Source of the DNA: Kribbella solani
GTDB taxonomy: Bacteria > Actinomycetota > Actinomycetes > Propionibacteriales > Kribbellaceae
DNA: 64,000 bases
Assembly: GCF_014205295.1 (NCBI RefSeq)
Contig: NZ_JACHNF010000001.1
Span: 7,068,001 to 7,132,000 of the forward strand
Direction of reading: 5' to 3'
In this document: positions 8,069-16,663 of the stretch, piece after piece
How the letters are laid out: every line of letters begins with the position of its first letter
Numbering within the stretch: position 1 is the first letter of the stretch
Program-made: the position numbers and the translations under genes
The notes under the pieces: model-generated
Database searches by the model: none
The model's input: only the letters and a program-made list of their open reading frames with translations
What the model was told of the DNA's origin: nothing

Positions 8069-8440
8069 TCAGGCGGCGCTGGTCCCGGAGGACGACGAGC
8101 TGCTGGACGACGAGCTACCCGACGAGCTCTTCGCGGCCGTCGAAGAACCCGACGAGGACGAGGACGACGAGGAATCCGAGGAAGACGAACCGGACGACGA
8201 CGAGCCCGAGGACGAACCCGAACCCGACGACTCGGACTTCGCCGGTACCGAACTCTTGCCGGACGAGCGGCTGTCGGTGCGGTAGAACCCGGAGCCCTTG
8301 AACACCACGCCGACGGCGTTGAAGACCTTGCGCAGGCTGCCCTGGCAGTTCGGGCACACGGTCAGCGCATCGTCCGTGAAGCTCTGGCGCACCTCGAGCG
8401 CTTCGCCACAGTCGGTGCACTGGTATTGGTACGTCGGCAC
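8069..8440 (-). CDS. FmdB-family zinc-ribbon protein with long serine-rich tail
   Basis: 123 residues. The N-terminal ribbon MPTYQYQCTDCGEALEV...CPNCQG (Cys8, 11, 29, 32) and the KVFNAVGVVFKGSGFYRTD segment are diagnostic of the FmdB family of putative regulators. From about residue 57 to the end the protein is almost only S, G, K and A, with many Ser-Gly runs, far beyond the usual short tail. The tail is presumably disordered. The family was first linked to formamidase/amidase gene regulation; the target here is unknown. Confidence 0.87.
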   Translation of the reverse strand: MPTYQYQCTDCGEALEVRQSFTDDALTVCPNCQGSLRKVFNAVGVVFKGSGFYRTDSRSSGKSSVPAKSESSGSGSSSGSSSSGSSSSDSSSSSSSSGSSTAAKSSSGSSSSSSSSSSGTSAA

Positions 8441-8517
8441 GGTCGGTTCCCTTCAAGCCGCTGGCACTCCTACTACCCGACTGCTAATAATGCGCCAGCG
8501 GCCCGAACTATTCCAAC

Positions 8518-8982
8518 TCAGCCCTGCCGGCGGACCGTAAAGTTCCAGCAGCCGGCCACCACGTTCCGCACCTGAACGCTGTCCACTGCCGCGTCCTCGA
8601 ACAGTCGTTTGAGTTCGGTCTCCGCGGTCCCGGCCTCCGCCAGCACACCATCCAGCATCTGGCCGTTCGCGTCGTACTGACGCAGGACCGCGCGCCGGTC
8701 CCGGAAGTCGATCGGGAAGCTACCGGTGTCCGGCTCCGGACAGTCCAGGGTGTGGACGAACACCGGCCCGACCTCGGCGTACGGTCCGCCGACGGCCATC
8801 GGGCGGTACGCGACCAGCGCGATCTCCGCGCCCGCGGCGGCGATCGTCAGGCAGCAGCGCAGCGGCTCGCCGCCTTCGGACCGGCGCGGAACGACGCTGT
8901 TTCCGGAGTCGTCATGCCGGTTGCGGCGAATCCGGTCCAGAGCGGAACCGGGGACTCCCTCATACCTCAACTCAGCGTTCAT
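8518..8982 (-). CDS. DUF1203-like hypothetical protein
   Basis: 154 residues from the ATG at 8982 (MNAELRYEGVPGSAL). Features include PLRCCLTIAAAGAEIALVAY, GPVFVHTLDCPEPD and DFRDRRAVLRQYDANGQMLDG, consistent with the DUF1203 family of small soluble proteins. There is no signal peptide. It is divergent from the penicillin-acylase-like gene, with an 80-bp gap holding that gene's promoter. The assignment rests on motif memory only; the biochemical function is unknown. Confidence 0.6.
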   Translation of the reverse strand: MNAELRYEGVPGSALDRIRRNRHDDSGNSVVPRRSEGGEPLRCCLTIAAAGAEIALVAYRPMAVGGPYAEVGPVFVHTLDCPEPDTGSFPIDFRDRRAVLRQYDANGQMLDGVLAEAGTAETELKRLFEDAAVDSVQVRNVVAGCWNFTVRRQG

Positions 8983-9048
8983 GTCGATGGAACGCAGAGC
9001 AACGCAAAGTTGTGAGGCACCCCATTTGGGGCACGGGGCGGGATTCTC

Positions 9049-9054
9049 TACGGT
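9049..9054 (+). promoter_or_regulatory. Candidate -10 (TACGGT) of penicillin-acylase-like gene
   Basis: TACGGT lies 7 bases before the GTG at 9062 with no ribosome-binding site between, fitting a leaderless transcript. Confidence 0.4.
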
Positions 9055-9061
9055 TGGGTCC

Positions 9062-11599
9062 GTGCGTCGCCTGCTTCGAGCCGTCATCATCAGCGGAATC
9101 GCCCTCACCACGGTCCTCCTGGTGATCGCCGGTACCGTCGTTTTCGTCGTCCGCCACTCGTTCCCGACCTACGACGGGACGATCGACCTGGAGGGACTGG
9201 ACGGTGACGTGAGCGTCGTCCGGGACGCCAACGGCATCCCGCAGATCTACGCCGACACCCCGGCCGACCTGTTCGCCGCGCAGGGCTACGTGCACGCGCA
9301 GGACCGGTTCTTCGAGATGGACTTCCGCCGGCACGTCACGTCCGGCCGGTTGAGCGAGCTGTTCGGCAAGACCGCGCTCGAAACCGACAAGTTCGTCCGT
9401 ACCCTCGGCTGGCGCCGGGTCGCGGAGCAGGAGCTGCCGCTGCTCAGCCCGACCACCCGGCAGTACCTGGACGACTACGCCCGCGGCGTGAACGCGTACC
9501 TGGCGAAGCACAACGGCTCCGGGCTGAGTCTCGAGTACGCGGTCCTGTCGGTGCAGCCCGGTGGCCCGAAGAACTACACGCCGGAGCCGTGGACGGCCGC
9601 CGACTCGCTGGCCTGGCTGAAGGCGATGGCCTGGGACCTCGGCGGCAACCTGGATGAGGAGATCACCCGGACCAAGCTGCTGGCGGCGTTCCCGCAGCGC
9701 AACATCGAGAGCCTCTACCCGCAGTACCCGTACGAGCGGAACCAACCGATCATGCCGACTGGTTCGGTCAAGGACGGCAAGTTCACCGCGAAGCCGACCA
9801 GCAACGAGGTTCGCCGTGGCATGCTCACCCAGGACCTGCTGAAGTCTCTCGACTCGGTGCAGAAGGTCGCCAAGGGCCTGCCCCAGCTCCTCGGCCAGGG
9901 CGACGGCGTCGGCTCGAACTCGTGGGTTGTCTCCGGCGACCACACAACGACCGGCAAGCCGCTGCTGGCCAACGACCCGCACCTGGGCGCCACCATGCCC
10001 GGGATCTGGACGCAGGTCGGCCTGCACTGCAACAGCATCAGCAAGAGCTGCCCGTTCGACGTGTCCGGCTTCAGCTTCTCCGGTCTGCCCGGAGTGGTGA
10101 TCGGCCACAACAACGCGATCTCGTGGGGCTTCACGAACCTCGACCCCGACGTCCAGGACCTGTACCTGGAGCGGATCGAGGGCAACAACGCGCTCTACAA
10201 CAACAAGTGGCGCCCGATGGTCACCCGCGAGGAGACGTTCAAGGTGGCCGGCCAGAGCGACCCGGTGAAGATCACCGTCCGGGAGACACGGCACGGCCCG
10301 CTGATCTCGGATGTCGGCGACGACGAGCGGAAGGTCGGCGAACAGGCAGCGACCCAGGCGAAGTACCCGAAGGCGTACGGCGTCGCGCTGCAATGGACCG
10401 CGCTGAACCCGGGAAAGACCGCCGACGCCCTGTTCGCGATCAACGTCGCGCAGAACTGGTCCCAGTTCCGTGCCGCCGCCAAGCAGTTCCAGGTCCCCTC
10501 GCAGAACCTGGTGTACGCCGACACCGACGGCCACATCGGGTACCAGGCTCCTGGTCTGATCCCGATCCGGTCGATCGGCCGCGGTGACTGGCCCGTACCC
10601 GGCTGGGATCCGAGGTACTACTGGAAGGGCTACGTACCCTTCGATGCGCTACCGACGGAGTTCGATCCACCGGACGGGATCATCGTCACCGCGAACCAGG
10701 CAGTGGTACCCCGGACGTACACGTACTACCTGACGAACTCCTGGGACTACGGCTATCGGTCGCAACAGATCCTCGACCGGATCAAGGCGGCCGGGAAGCT
10801 GGACGTGAACGCGATGGCGTCGATCCAGCTGGACACCAAGAACAAGGCCGCCGAGATGCTGGTCCCGTACCTGCTCCGGATCAGCATCGACGACGCGTTC
10901 GACCGCCAGGGCCAGGACATCCTGCGGAACTGGGACTTCACCCAGCCGCCGGACTCCGCCCCCGCGGCGTACTTCAACGTGGTCTGGCGCAACCTGCTCG
11001 CGCTGACGTTCCACGACCAGCTCCCGGAGGGCACCTGGCCGGATGGTGGCTCGCGCTGGTTCGAGGTGATCCACAATCTGCTCGGCCAGCCGAACAGCGG
11101 CTGGTGGGACGACATCCGTACGCCGCAGCGGGAGAGCCGGGACGACATCCTGCGCGAGGCGCTGATCAACGCCCGCACCGAGATCACCCAGAAGATGGCG
11201 CGTGAGCCCGCCAACTGGCAGTGGGGCCGGCTGCACAAGCTCACGCTGACCAACCAGACGCTGGGCAAGTCCGGGGTCGGCGTAGTCGAGAAGATGTTCA
11301 ACCGCGGCCCGTACGAGCTTGGCGGTGGCACTTCGATCGTTGACGCCACCGCCTGGGACGCGTCGGAGGGGTACGGAGTGACCGCGACACCGTCGATGCG
11401 GATGGTCGTCGACCTGTCGGACTTCGACCAGTCCCGGTGGGTGAACCTGACCGGTGTCTCCGGGCACGCCTACTCGTCGAACTACACGGACCAGACGGAC
11501 CTGTGGGTCAAGGGCGAGACGCTCCCGTGGGCGTACACGAAGGGCGCTGTCGAAGCGACCCGCAAACACACGCTGACCTTCACGAAACCTGGCAGCTGA
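9062..11599 (+). CDS. Penicillin acylase family (Ntn-hydrolase) protein, membrane-anchored or secreted
   Basis: 845 residues from a GTG. One hydrophobic segment (about 5-30) acts as a signal anchor. Residues 40-265 form the alpha-chain region (VRDANGIPQIYADTPADLFAAQGYVHAQDRFFEMDF is the family's opening). The autocatalytic site is GVGSNSW, with Ser285 expected to become the N-terminal nucleophile of the beta chain. The downstream NDPHLGATMPGIW and GHNNAISWGFTNLDPDVQDLY motifs are typical. Such enzymes hydrolyse amide bonds of beta-lactam side chains, N-acyl-homoserine lactones or N-acyl amino acids; the substrate cannot be chosen from sequence. It converges on a serine hydrolase gene. Confidence 0.9.
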   Translation: MRRLLRAVIISGIALTTVLLVIAGTVVFVVRHSFPTYDGTIDLEGLDGDVSVVRDANGIPQIYADTPADLFAAQGYVHAQDRFFEMDFRRHVTSGRLSELFGKTALETDKFVRTLGWRRVAEQELPLLSPTTRQYLDDYARGVNAYLAKHNGSGLSLEYAVLSVQPGGPKNYTPEPWTAADSLAWLKAMAWDLGGNLDEEITRTKLLAAFPQRNIESLYPQYPYERNQPIMPTGSVKDGKFTAKPTSNEVRRGMLTQDLLKSLDSVQKVAKGLPQLLGQGDGVGSNSWVVSGDHTTTGKPLLANDPHLGATMPGIWTQVGLHCNSISKSCPFDVSGFSFSGLPGVVIGHNNAISWGFTNLDPDVQDLYLERIEGNNALYNNKWRPMVTREETFKVAGQSDPVKITVRETRHGPLISDVGDDERKVGEQAATQAKYPKAYGVALQWTALNPGKTADALFAINVAQNWSQFRAAAKQFQVPSQNLVYADTDGHIGYQAPGLIPIRSIGRGDWPVPGWDPRYYWKGYVPFDALPTEFDPPDGIIVTANQAVVPRTYTYYLTNSWDYGYRSQQILDRIKAAGKLDVNAMASIQLDTKNKAAEMLVPYLLRISIDDAFDRQGQDILRNWDFTQPPDSAPAAYFNVVWRNLLALTFHDQLPEGTWPDGGSRWFEVIHNLLGQPNSGWWDDIRTPQRESRDDILREALINARTEITQKMAREPANWQWGRLHKLTLTNQTLGKSGVGVVEKMFNRGPYELGGGTSIVDATAWDASEGYGVTATPSMRMVVDLSDFDQSRWVNLTGVSGHAYSSNYTDQTDLWVKGETLPWAYTKGAVEATRKHTLTFTKPGS

Positions 11600-11610
11600 G
11601 CTCGGCTGCC

Positions 11611-11643
11611 AGCTGAGCCCAGCCCTGGCAGCCGGGCTCAGCT
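11611..11643. terminator. Bidirectional terminator between convergent genes
   Basis: AGCTGAGCCC (11611-11620) pairs with GGGCTCAGCT (11634-11643) around a 13-base loop. It is embedded in a cluster of related CTGAGCTC/GGCTGCCAG repeats between the two converging stops, so both genes may use it. Confidence 0.6.
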
Positions 11644-11678
11644 CTGGTGGCTGAGCTCGGGTGCCAGGTTGCCGGGGC

Positions 11679-12740
11679 TTACCAGGCGGGTGTGCTGGCC
11701 TCCGCGAACAGTTCTTCCGGCCAGGTCCAGATCGCCCGCTGGGTGAGCAGGATGGAGATGGTGCGGTCGGCCGGCGTGGTCGACCACAACGTGCCCAGGC
11801 CGCCCGCCCAGCCGTACTGCCCGCCAACGGACACCCCATAGCCCCAGCCGGTGTCCGGACCGAGGAACCCAACAGCCGCCTCCCGCTGCGTGGGTGTCAG
11901 GTGATCCGTTGTCATCGCCGCGACGGAATGCGGTGACAGCAGACCGCCGCCGTCCTCCAGCAGCATCCGCGTGAACGCATGGAAGTCATCCACGGTCGAG
12001 ATCAACCCACCGGCCGCGTCCGGGAACGGTGGCGGCGTCAGCCACTGACTCCCGACGGCTGGGTCGAGTACGTCGGTCCCGATGTACGCCGTGGTCAGCC
12101 GATCAGGGTCAGACGCGGTGAAGCCGGTATCGCGCATTCCCAACGGCTGGAAGATCCGCTCCGCGAGGAACTCACCCAGCGGCTGACCCGCGACGCGCGC
12201 CACGAGTACGCCAAGTAGATGCGAACCGGTGGCGTACAGCCACTGCTCACCCGGCTGGTACTGCAGTGGCAGCGTCCCGAACCGTTTCATCCACTCGTCA
12301 GGCTCCAGCTCAGTACGCGGAATCGGTGGGCCGAATGTGTGCACACCGAGCTCCTGTTCGCGCTGGCGCAACTCAGGGTTGTCCGACTCACCTAGACCGA
12401 GCCGGAACGTCAGGAGGTCCTCCAGCGTGATCGGTCGCGCCGCGGGCACGGTGTCCTCCACAGGACCGTCGGGCCGTCGCAGTACGACCGGATGCGCCAA
12501 CTCCGGCAGTACGTCGGCTACTGGCGCGTCCAGCGTCAACCGCTTGTCATCGACGAGCAGCATGGTCGCGGCAGCCACGATCGGCTTGGTGAAGGACGCC
12601 ACCCGGAACAGGCTGTCCCGCTCCAACTCCGGTCCGTCGTACGCGGCCTTGCCGTGCACTTCGACCTTGGTCTCGTCGCCACGGCTCACCAGACTGATCA
12701 GTCCGGCAACCACACCGTTCTCTACGTACGTTTCAAGCAT
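11679..12740 (-). CDS. Serine hydrolase, beta-lactamase class C-like family
   Basis: 353 residues from the ATG at 12740. The nucleophile motif S-x-x-K is seen as VASFTKPIV (Ser49, Lys52). A YATGSHLLG segment is the likely Y-x-N equivalent, and YGWAGGLGTLWSTTP near the C-terminus corresponds to the H/K-x-G region. There is no signal peptide, so it acts in the cytoplasm, probably as an esterase or peptidase rather than a true beta-lactamase. The start overlaps the stop of the phosphotransferase gene by one base (TGATG), indicating an operon. Confidence 0.85.
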   Translation of the reverse strand: MLETYVENGVVAGLISLVSRGDETKVEVHGKAAYDGPELERDSLFRVASFTKPIVAAATMLLVDDKRLTLDAPVADVLPELAHPVVLRRPDGPVEDTVPAARPITLEDLLTFRLGLGESDNPELRQREQELGVHTFGPPIPRTELEPDEWMKRFGTLPLQYQPGEQWLYATGSHLLGVLVARVAGQPLGEFLAERIFQPLGMRDTGFTASDPDRLTTAYIGTDVLDPAVGSQWLTPPPFPDAAGGLISTVDDFHAFTRMLLEDGGGLLSPHSVAAMTTDHLTPTQREAAVGFLGPDTGWGYGVSVGGQYGWAGGLGTLWSTTPADRTISILLTQRAIWTWPEELFAEASTPAW

Positions 12741-13627
12741 CAGTGCAGTCCTCCAGCGAACGGCATGTCCCGCCATTGGGCAGCGAACATGCGGATTCCG
12801 TCGGCCAGGTCCGGGAAGTGCGGCACCAGCGGCGTACACACCATGACCTGTAGCGCGCGGGCGTGGTCCATCAGTTGCTGGACCTGTGGATCCAGTGGCG
12901 TGCTCGCTGCCGCGTCGTACGCACGGTAGAGCTCCGGGCCGAAGCCGGCGATGTCCCACTCGCGCGGTCCGACGGTGACGTCCTCGAAGTCGGCCCAGAG
13001 CGGACCGTCGACGGTGTTGATGAGGTTCCACGACGGGGCATCGCCGTGGATCGGCTGCACGACCGCTGACGGAAACGCAGCCTCGAAACCGGCGCGACTG
13101 CCCAGCACCGGCTCCAGCACCTTCCACTCGGCCCGTGCCCGGTCGAGGTCCGCCTCTTCGAGCAGACCCGGTACGGCGTCCATGGTCCCGAGCACCTGCC
13201 CAATGAGCTGCAGTGGACTCATCCACAGCAGTTCTCCCGGGTACGTGGCGAGCTGTGCGTGCAGATCGACCACCCTGGCTGTGGCACCCGCATAGTCAGG
13301 TTCAACAGCCTGGTCGACCTCCACGTACGTCCAGAGCGTCATGGACAACCCGTCCTGCTCTACCGGCTTCAGCGGCACGAGGGGACTCGGCGTCACCACA
13401 GGTAGTCCCTGCTCGGCCAGCCAGGTCACAGCGTCCAGTTCACGCTGCTGACGGCCGTCCGGCCCTTTGAAGATGTCCGGCAGGTCCAGCGGCACTCGGG
13501 CCACGACAGGTGCCGGCTGCAGGTGGACGACGGTCGAGAAGCCTTGGTAGAGCACGGCCGGATCGGTGACGGTCAGGCCCATTGCGCGTGCGGCTGTGGC
13601 TGCGGCTTGAACCGCGGTCTCAGTCAT
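12740..13627 (-). CDS. Aminoglycoside phosphotransferase (APH)-family kinase
   Basis: 295 residues. The catalytic loop is VQPIHGDAPSWNLI (H-G-D-x-x-x-x-N), followed by the metal-binding ADFEDVTVGPREWDIAGF, both hallmarks of the APH/choline kinase fold. The N-lobe has a VVARVPLDLP segment in the ATP-binding region. The substrate is unknown; many such actinobacterial proteins are not resistance enzymes. Its start overlaps the end of the formyl-THF cyclo-ligase gene by 8 bp and its stop touches the serine hydrolase start, so the three form one unit. Confidence 0.85.
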   Translation of the reverse strand: MTETAVQAAATAARAMGLTVTDPAVLYQGFSTVVHLQPAPVVARVPLDLPDIFKGPDGRQQRELDAVTWLAEQGLPVVTPSPLVPLKPVEQDGLSMTLWTYVEVDQAVEPDYAGATARVVDLHAQLATYPGELLWMSPLQLIGQVLGTMDAVPGLLEEADLDRARAEWKVLEPVLGSRAGFEAAFPSAVVQPIHGDAPSWNLINTVDGPLWADFEDVTVGPREWDIAGFGPELYRAYDAAASTPLDPQVQQLMDHARALQVMVCTPLVPHFPDLADGIRMFAAQWRDMPFAGGLH

Positions 13628-14180
13628 GCCCCGATCTTTGCAGTGGGATCAAGTGGTTCGGCGTCAGCGCCGCGTGGACCGGCCGGTCGTGCGTGTCGAA
13701 CGGGAGCGTCGCTACGACCTCCGTGTCGTACACAGCGGCCCACACCGGCGTACCGGGCCGCGTACGAGCCAGTGCGCGGTCGTACGAGCCACCGCCGCGC
13801 CCCAGCCGCACGCCGTCGCGGGCGACAGCCAGAGCGGGGCAGATGACCAGATCGGCGGTGGCGATCGCGTCCGAGCCCAGATCGATCGGTGGCTCCGACA
13901 GACCGAGCCGCCCCGGCACCAGGTCGGCCGCACCAGGTGCGACGCCCCAACCGAGGTCGTTGTCGGCGTACAGGATCGGTAGGAGCACCTCGTGGTTCGT
14001 GGCGAGCAGCCAGTCGATCAGCGCACCGGTCTGCGGTTCCGGTCCCATGGACACGTAGAGCGCGACCCGGTACACGTCCGGCAGCACCTGTTGGGCGCTC
14101 GCCAGCAGTCCCTCGGAGCGGGCCCGCCGGGCTCGCGCATCGAGAAACTGCTGCCGCGCCGCGGCCTTCGTCAAGTACAC
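13620..14180 (-). CDS. 5-formyltetrahydrofolate cyclo-ligase
   Basis: 186 residues from a GTG at 14180 (VYLTKAAARQQFLDARARRA, the usual N-terminal helix). Family hallmarks are LVICPALAVARDGVRLGRGGGSYDRAL, the conserved nucleotide and folate-binding loop, and ALYVSMGPEPQTGALIDWLL. The enzyme converts 5-formyl-THF to 5,10-methenyl-THF using ATP, in cytosolic one-carbon metabolism. It is divergent from the UDP-glucose pyrophosphorylase gene. A start further upstream at 14213 is possible but less like the family. Confidence 0.9.
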   Translation of the reverse strand: MYLTKAAARQQFLDARARRARSEGLLASAQQVLPDVYRVALYVSMGPEPQTGALIDWLLATNHEVLLPILYADNDLGWGVAPGAADLVPGRLGLSEPPIDLGSDAIATADLVICPALAVARDGVRLGRGGGSYDRALARTRPGTPVWAAVYDTEVVATLPFDTHDRPVHAALTPNHLIPLQRSGHD

Positions 14181-14233
14181 AGACCGATCGTATGAGCGTG
14201 ACGCGTGCAACAACGGGATTACCGTCCGTCCCC

Positions 14234-14239
14234 TAGGGT
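14234..14239 (+). promoter_or_regulatory. Candidate -10 (TAGGGT), leaderless
   Basis: TAGGGT ends 6 bases before the ATG of the UDP-glucose pyrophosphorylase gene, leaving no room for a ribosome-binding site. The same hexamer and spacing recur before moeA/glp and icd. Confidence 0.5.
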
Positions 14240-14245
14240 TGGTCC

Positions 14246-15631
14246 ATGGGTGAGGTGGGTCTCAGACAAGCGCAGGAGAAGATGCGCGCGGCCGGTGCCG
14301 CCGATGTCGCGATACGTGTCTTCACGCACTACTACCGGCTGCTGGAGTCCGGGCAGCAGGGCAAGATCCGCGAGGCGGATATCGAGCCGGTCGGCGAGTT
14401 GCCACATCTGGAGCACCTGGACACCGATCCGGACGCGCTCCGCGCCGCGTTGGCCGAGACAGCGGTGATCAAGCTCAACGGCGGCCTCGGTACGTCGATG
14501 GGCGTCACCGGCCCGAAGTCGGCGCTGCCGGTCAAGGACGGGCTGAGCTTCCTGGACATCATCGCCCGGCAGATCCTGAGCACCCGGCGCGCGTACGACG
14601 TGCGGCTGCCCCTGGTGCTGATGAACTCGTTCCGGACCAAGACCGAGTCGCTGCAGATCCTCAGCGAGTACGAGGGGCTGGCGATCGACGGCCTGCCACT
14701 CAGCTTCCAGCAGAACATGGAGCCGAAGCTGCTCGCCGACGATCTGACGCCGGCCGAGTGGGAGCCGGACCCGGAGCTCGCCTGGTGCCCGCCCGGCCAC
14801 GGCGACCTGTTCACCGCGCTGGTCGCCTCCGGCACGCTGGACGCGCTCCGCGAGCACGGCTTCCGGCACGCGTTCATCTCGAACGCCGACAACCTCGGCG
14901 CCACCCCGGATCCACGGATCGCCGCCTGGATGGCGGAACATACCGTACCGTTTGGTATGGAGGTGTGCCGGCGCACCCGCTCCGACCGGAAGGGCGGTCA
15001 CGTCGCGGTCCGGAAGTCCGACGGCCGGCTGATCCTGCGGGACAGTGCCCAGGTCGCGGACGACGAGACCGCGTACTTCCAGGACATCACCCGGCACAAG
15101 ATGTTCAACACCAACAACCTGTGGATCGACCTGGACCGGCTGGCCGAGCTGATGTCCGGGCACGACGGCATCCTCGGGCTGCCGATCATCGTGAACCACA
15201 AGACCGTCGACCCGGCCGACCCGGGATCGCCGAAGGTGATCCAGCTGGAGACCGGGATGGGTACCGCGATCGAGACCTTCGAGGGATCACAGGCGGTGAT
15301 CGTCGACCGCAGCCGGTTCAAGCCGGTGAAGACGACGAACGATCTGCTGGTGCTGCGGTCGGACGTGTACGAGCTGGACGAGGCCGGTGATCTGACCACG
15401 ACGCATGAGGGCGACGAGCCGTACGTGGACCTGGACCCTGAATACTTCAGGATCCTGGCCGACTTCGACGCCCGGTTCGCCGCCGGGCCGCCGTCGCTGG
15501 TCCGCGCCGACCGGCTCGAGGTCCGCGGCGACGTTGCCTTCGGCAAGGACGTGGTGGTGATCGGCGACGTCGAGGTGTCCGCCCCCGACGGCAAACGCCA
15601 CGTGATCCCAGACGGAACCGAACTCAGCTGA
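14246..15631 (+). CDS. UTP--glucose-1-phosphate uridylyltransferase (eukaryotic-type UGPase)
   Basis: 461 residues, the size of the UDPGP/UGP1 type rather than the short GalU type. The nucleotide-binding motif KLNGGLGTSMG is at residues 76-86, with GPKS just after. PLVLMNSFRTKTESL, PPGHGDLFTAL, FISNADNLGA and NHKTVDPADPGSPKVIQLETGMG are all conserved in the family. A left-handed-helix-like C-terminus (VRGDVAFGKDVVVIGDVEV) completes it. It makes UDP-glucose for glycogen, trehalose and cell-envelope glycans. It heads the block leading into moeA/glp. Confidence 0.93.
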   Translation: MGEVGLRQAQEKMRAAGAADVAIRVFTHYYRLLESGQQGKIREADIEPVGELPHLEHLDTDPDALRAALAETAVIKLNGGLGTSMGVTGPKSALPVKDGLSFLDIIARQILSTRRAYDVRLPLVLMNSFRTKTESLQILSEYEGLAIDGLPLSFQQNMEPKLLADDLTPAEWEPDPELAWCPPGHGDLFTALVASGTLDALREHGFRHAFISNADNLGATPDPRIAAWMAEHTVPFGMEVCRRTRSDRKGGHVAVRKSDGRLILRDSAQVADDETAYFQDITRHKMFNTNNLWIDLDRLAELMSGHDGILGLPIIVNHKTVDPADPGSPKVIQLETGMGTAIETFEGSQAVIVDRSRFKPVKTTNDLLVLRSDVYELDEAGDLTTTHEGDEPYVDLDPEYFRILADFDARFAAGPPSLVRADRLEVRGDVAFGKDVVVIGDVEVSAPDGKRHVIPDGTELS

Positions 15632-15649
15632 AGACGAGCAGCGCGGAAG

Positions 15650-15860
15650 GTGGCCGGCGCCGAGATGGACGGGGGGCCTGGGGATGGACGGGCCGGAAGG
15701 CTGGGCAGGGCTGAAGAGGGCAGGGGTAGGGGCGGACGGGCCCGGAGGCTGGGCGGGGCTGAAGATGAGCGGGGCTGGGGATGGGCTGGGCTGAAGGTGG
15801 ACGGGCCGGAAGGCAGGACCGGAGCTGGGGATGGGTGGGCTGAAGATGGGTGGGGCTGAG
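15650..15860. repeat. Imperfect G-rich intergenic repeats
   Basis: GGGCTGAAGATG, GGGGATGG and GACGGGCCGGAAGGC units are reshuffled across about 210 bp between the UGPase stop and the next gene. They blur the ribosome-binding site of the downstream acetyltransferase. No protein-coding pattern was seen. Confidence 0.65.
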
Positions 15861-15861
15861 C

Positions 15862-16329
15862 GTGGATGAGGTGTTGATTCGGCTGTTGGAGTCGGCTGAT
15901 GTCGGGGAGGCGGCTGCGGTTTGGTGGGGAGCCCGGCATGCGGACGGGTCGCAGTTGCCGCCGGCTGTTCACACCGCGGAGCAGGTCGTCACCTGGTTCG
16001 CGGACGTGCTGCTGCCGGACGGGCAGACCTGGGTGGCGCTCGACGATGACCGGATCGTCGCGGTGCTCACCCTGGATGGTGACGACCTCGACCAGTTGTA
16101 CGTTGCCCCCGAGGCAGCCGGGCAGGGGATCGGGTCCACGCTGGTCGACCTCGCCAAGGACCTCCGCCCGGGTGGTCTCGCGCTGTGGACGTTCCAGAGC
16201 AACATCCGCGCCCAGGCCTTCTACCTCTCCCACGGCTTCCGCGAGGTACGCCGCACCGACGGTGCCGGCAACGAGGAGCACGCGCCGGACGTTCGGATGG
16301 TGTGGGGAACCCCTGACGACAGGACGTAG
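15862..16329 (+). CDS. GNAT-family N-acetyltransferase
   Basis: About 155 residues. LDQLYVAPEAAGQGIGSTLVD (Q-x-x-G-x-G type acetyl-CoA loop) and LWTFQSNIRAQAFYLSHGF are the GNAT motifs A and B. It is a cytosolic acetyltransferase with unknown acceptor. The start is uncertain: GTG codons at 15850 and 15862 are both in frame and the upstream DNA is repetitive; 15862 has GGGG at a plausible distance. The gene is followed by a hexanucleotide satellite. Confidence 0.82.
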   Translation: MDEVLIRLLESADVGEAAAVWWGARHADGSQLPPAVHTAEQVVTWFADVLLPDGQTWVALDDDRIVAVLTLDGDDLDQLYVAPEAAGQGIGSTLVDLAKDLRPGGLALWTFQSNIRAQAFYLSHGFREVRRTDGAGNEEHAPDVRMVWGTPDDRT

Positions 16330-16335
16330 CGCCCA

Positions 16336-16512
16336 GCCGCCAACGCCAACGCCAACGCCGACACCGCCGCCAACGCCAACGCCGACACCGACGCCGACGC
16401 CGACACCGCCGCCGACACCGACGCCGACACCGACGCCGACACCGACGCCGACACCGACGCCGACACCGACGCCCACGTCGACTGCGAAGCCGCCGACTCC
16501 GACGCCGGCGTA
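16336..16512. repeat. Hexanucleotide satellite (GCCGAC/ACCGAC units)
   Basis: About 175 bp made of 6-bp units such as GCCAAC, GCCGAC and ACCGAC. It can be read through in several frames, giving Thr-Pro or Asp-Ala type repeats, but no start or ribosome-binding site supports a gene. The whole 16330-16663 intergenic stretch holds this satellite and, at its end, the moeA/glp promoter. Confidence 0.88.
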
Positions 16513-16651
16513 GATGGCTAGGGGTTGGTGCGGGTCCGCCGGCAACAGTCGGCCTTGCGGCGTGGTGTTGACGCGCGCTGATCGCGACATCCGGATGCGT
16601 GCGGCCGCGGTCGGCTCGACGTGGCAACTACCTCCTGTGGGTGGGACAGAT

Positions 16652-16657
16652 TAGGGT
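16652..16657 (+). promoter_or_regulatory. Candidate -10 (TAGGGT) of moeA/glp, leaderless
   Basis: TAGGGT ends 6 bases before the GTG of moeA/glp, the same arrangement as upstream of the UGPase gene. Confidence 0.5.
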
Positions 16658-16663
16658 CGGGTC

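Noticed and set aside
11679..13627. Antibiotic-resistance island (penicillin acylase, beta-lactamase, aminoglycoside kinase)
   Set aside because: The hydrolase lacks a signal peptide and all three are broad families common in actinomycete chromosomes; no mobile element adjoins them, so resistance cannot be claimed.
16336..16512. Possible CRISPR-like or collagen-like coding repeat
   Set aside because: Units are 6 bp without spacers, so not CRISPR, and no start codon with ribosome-binding site supports translation.
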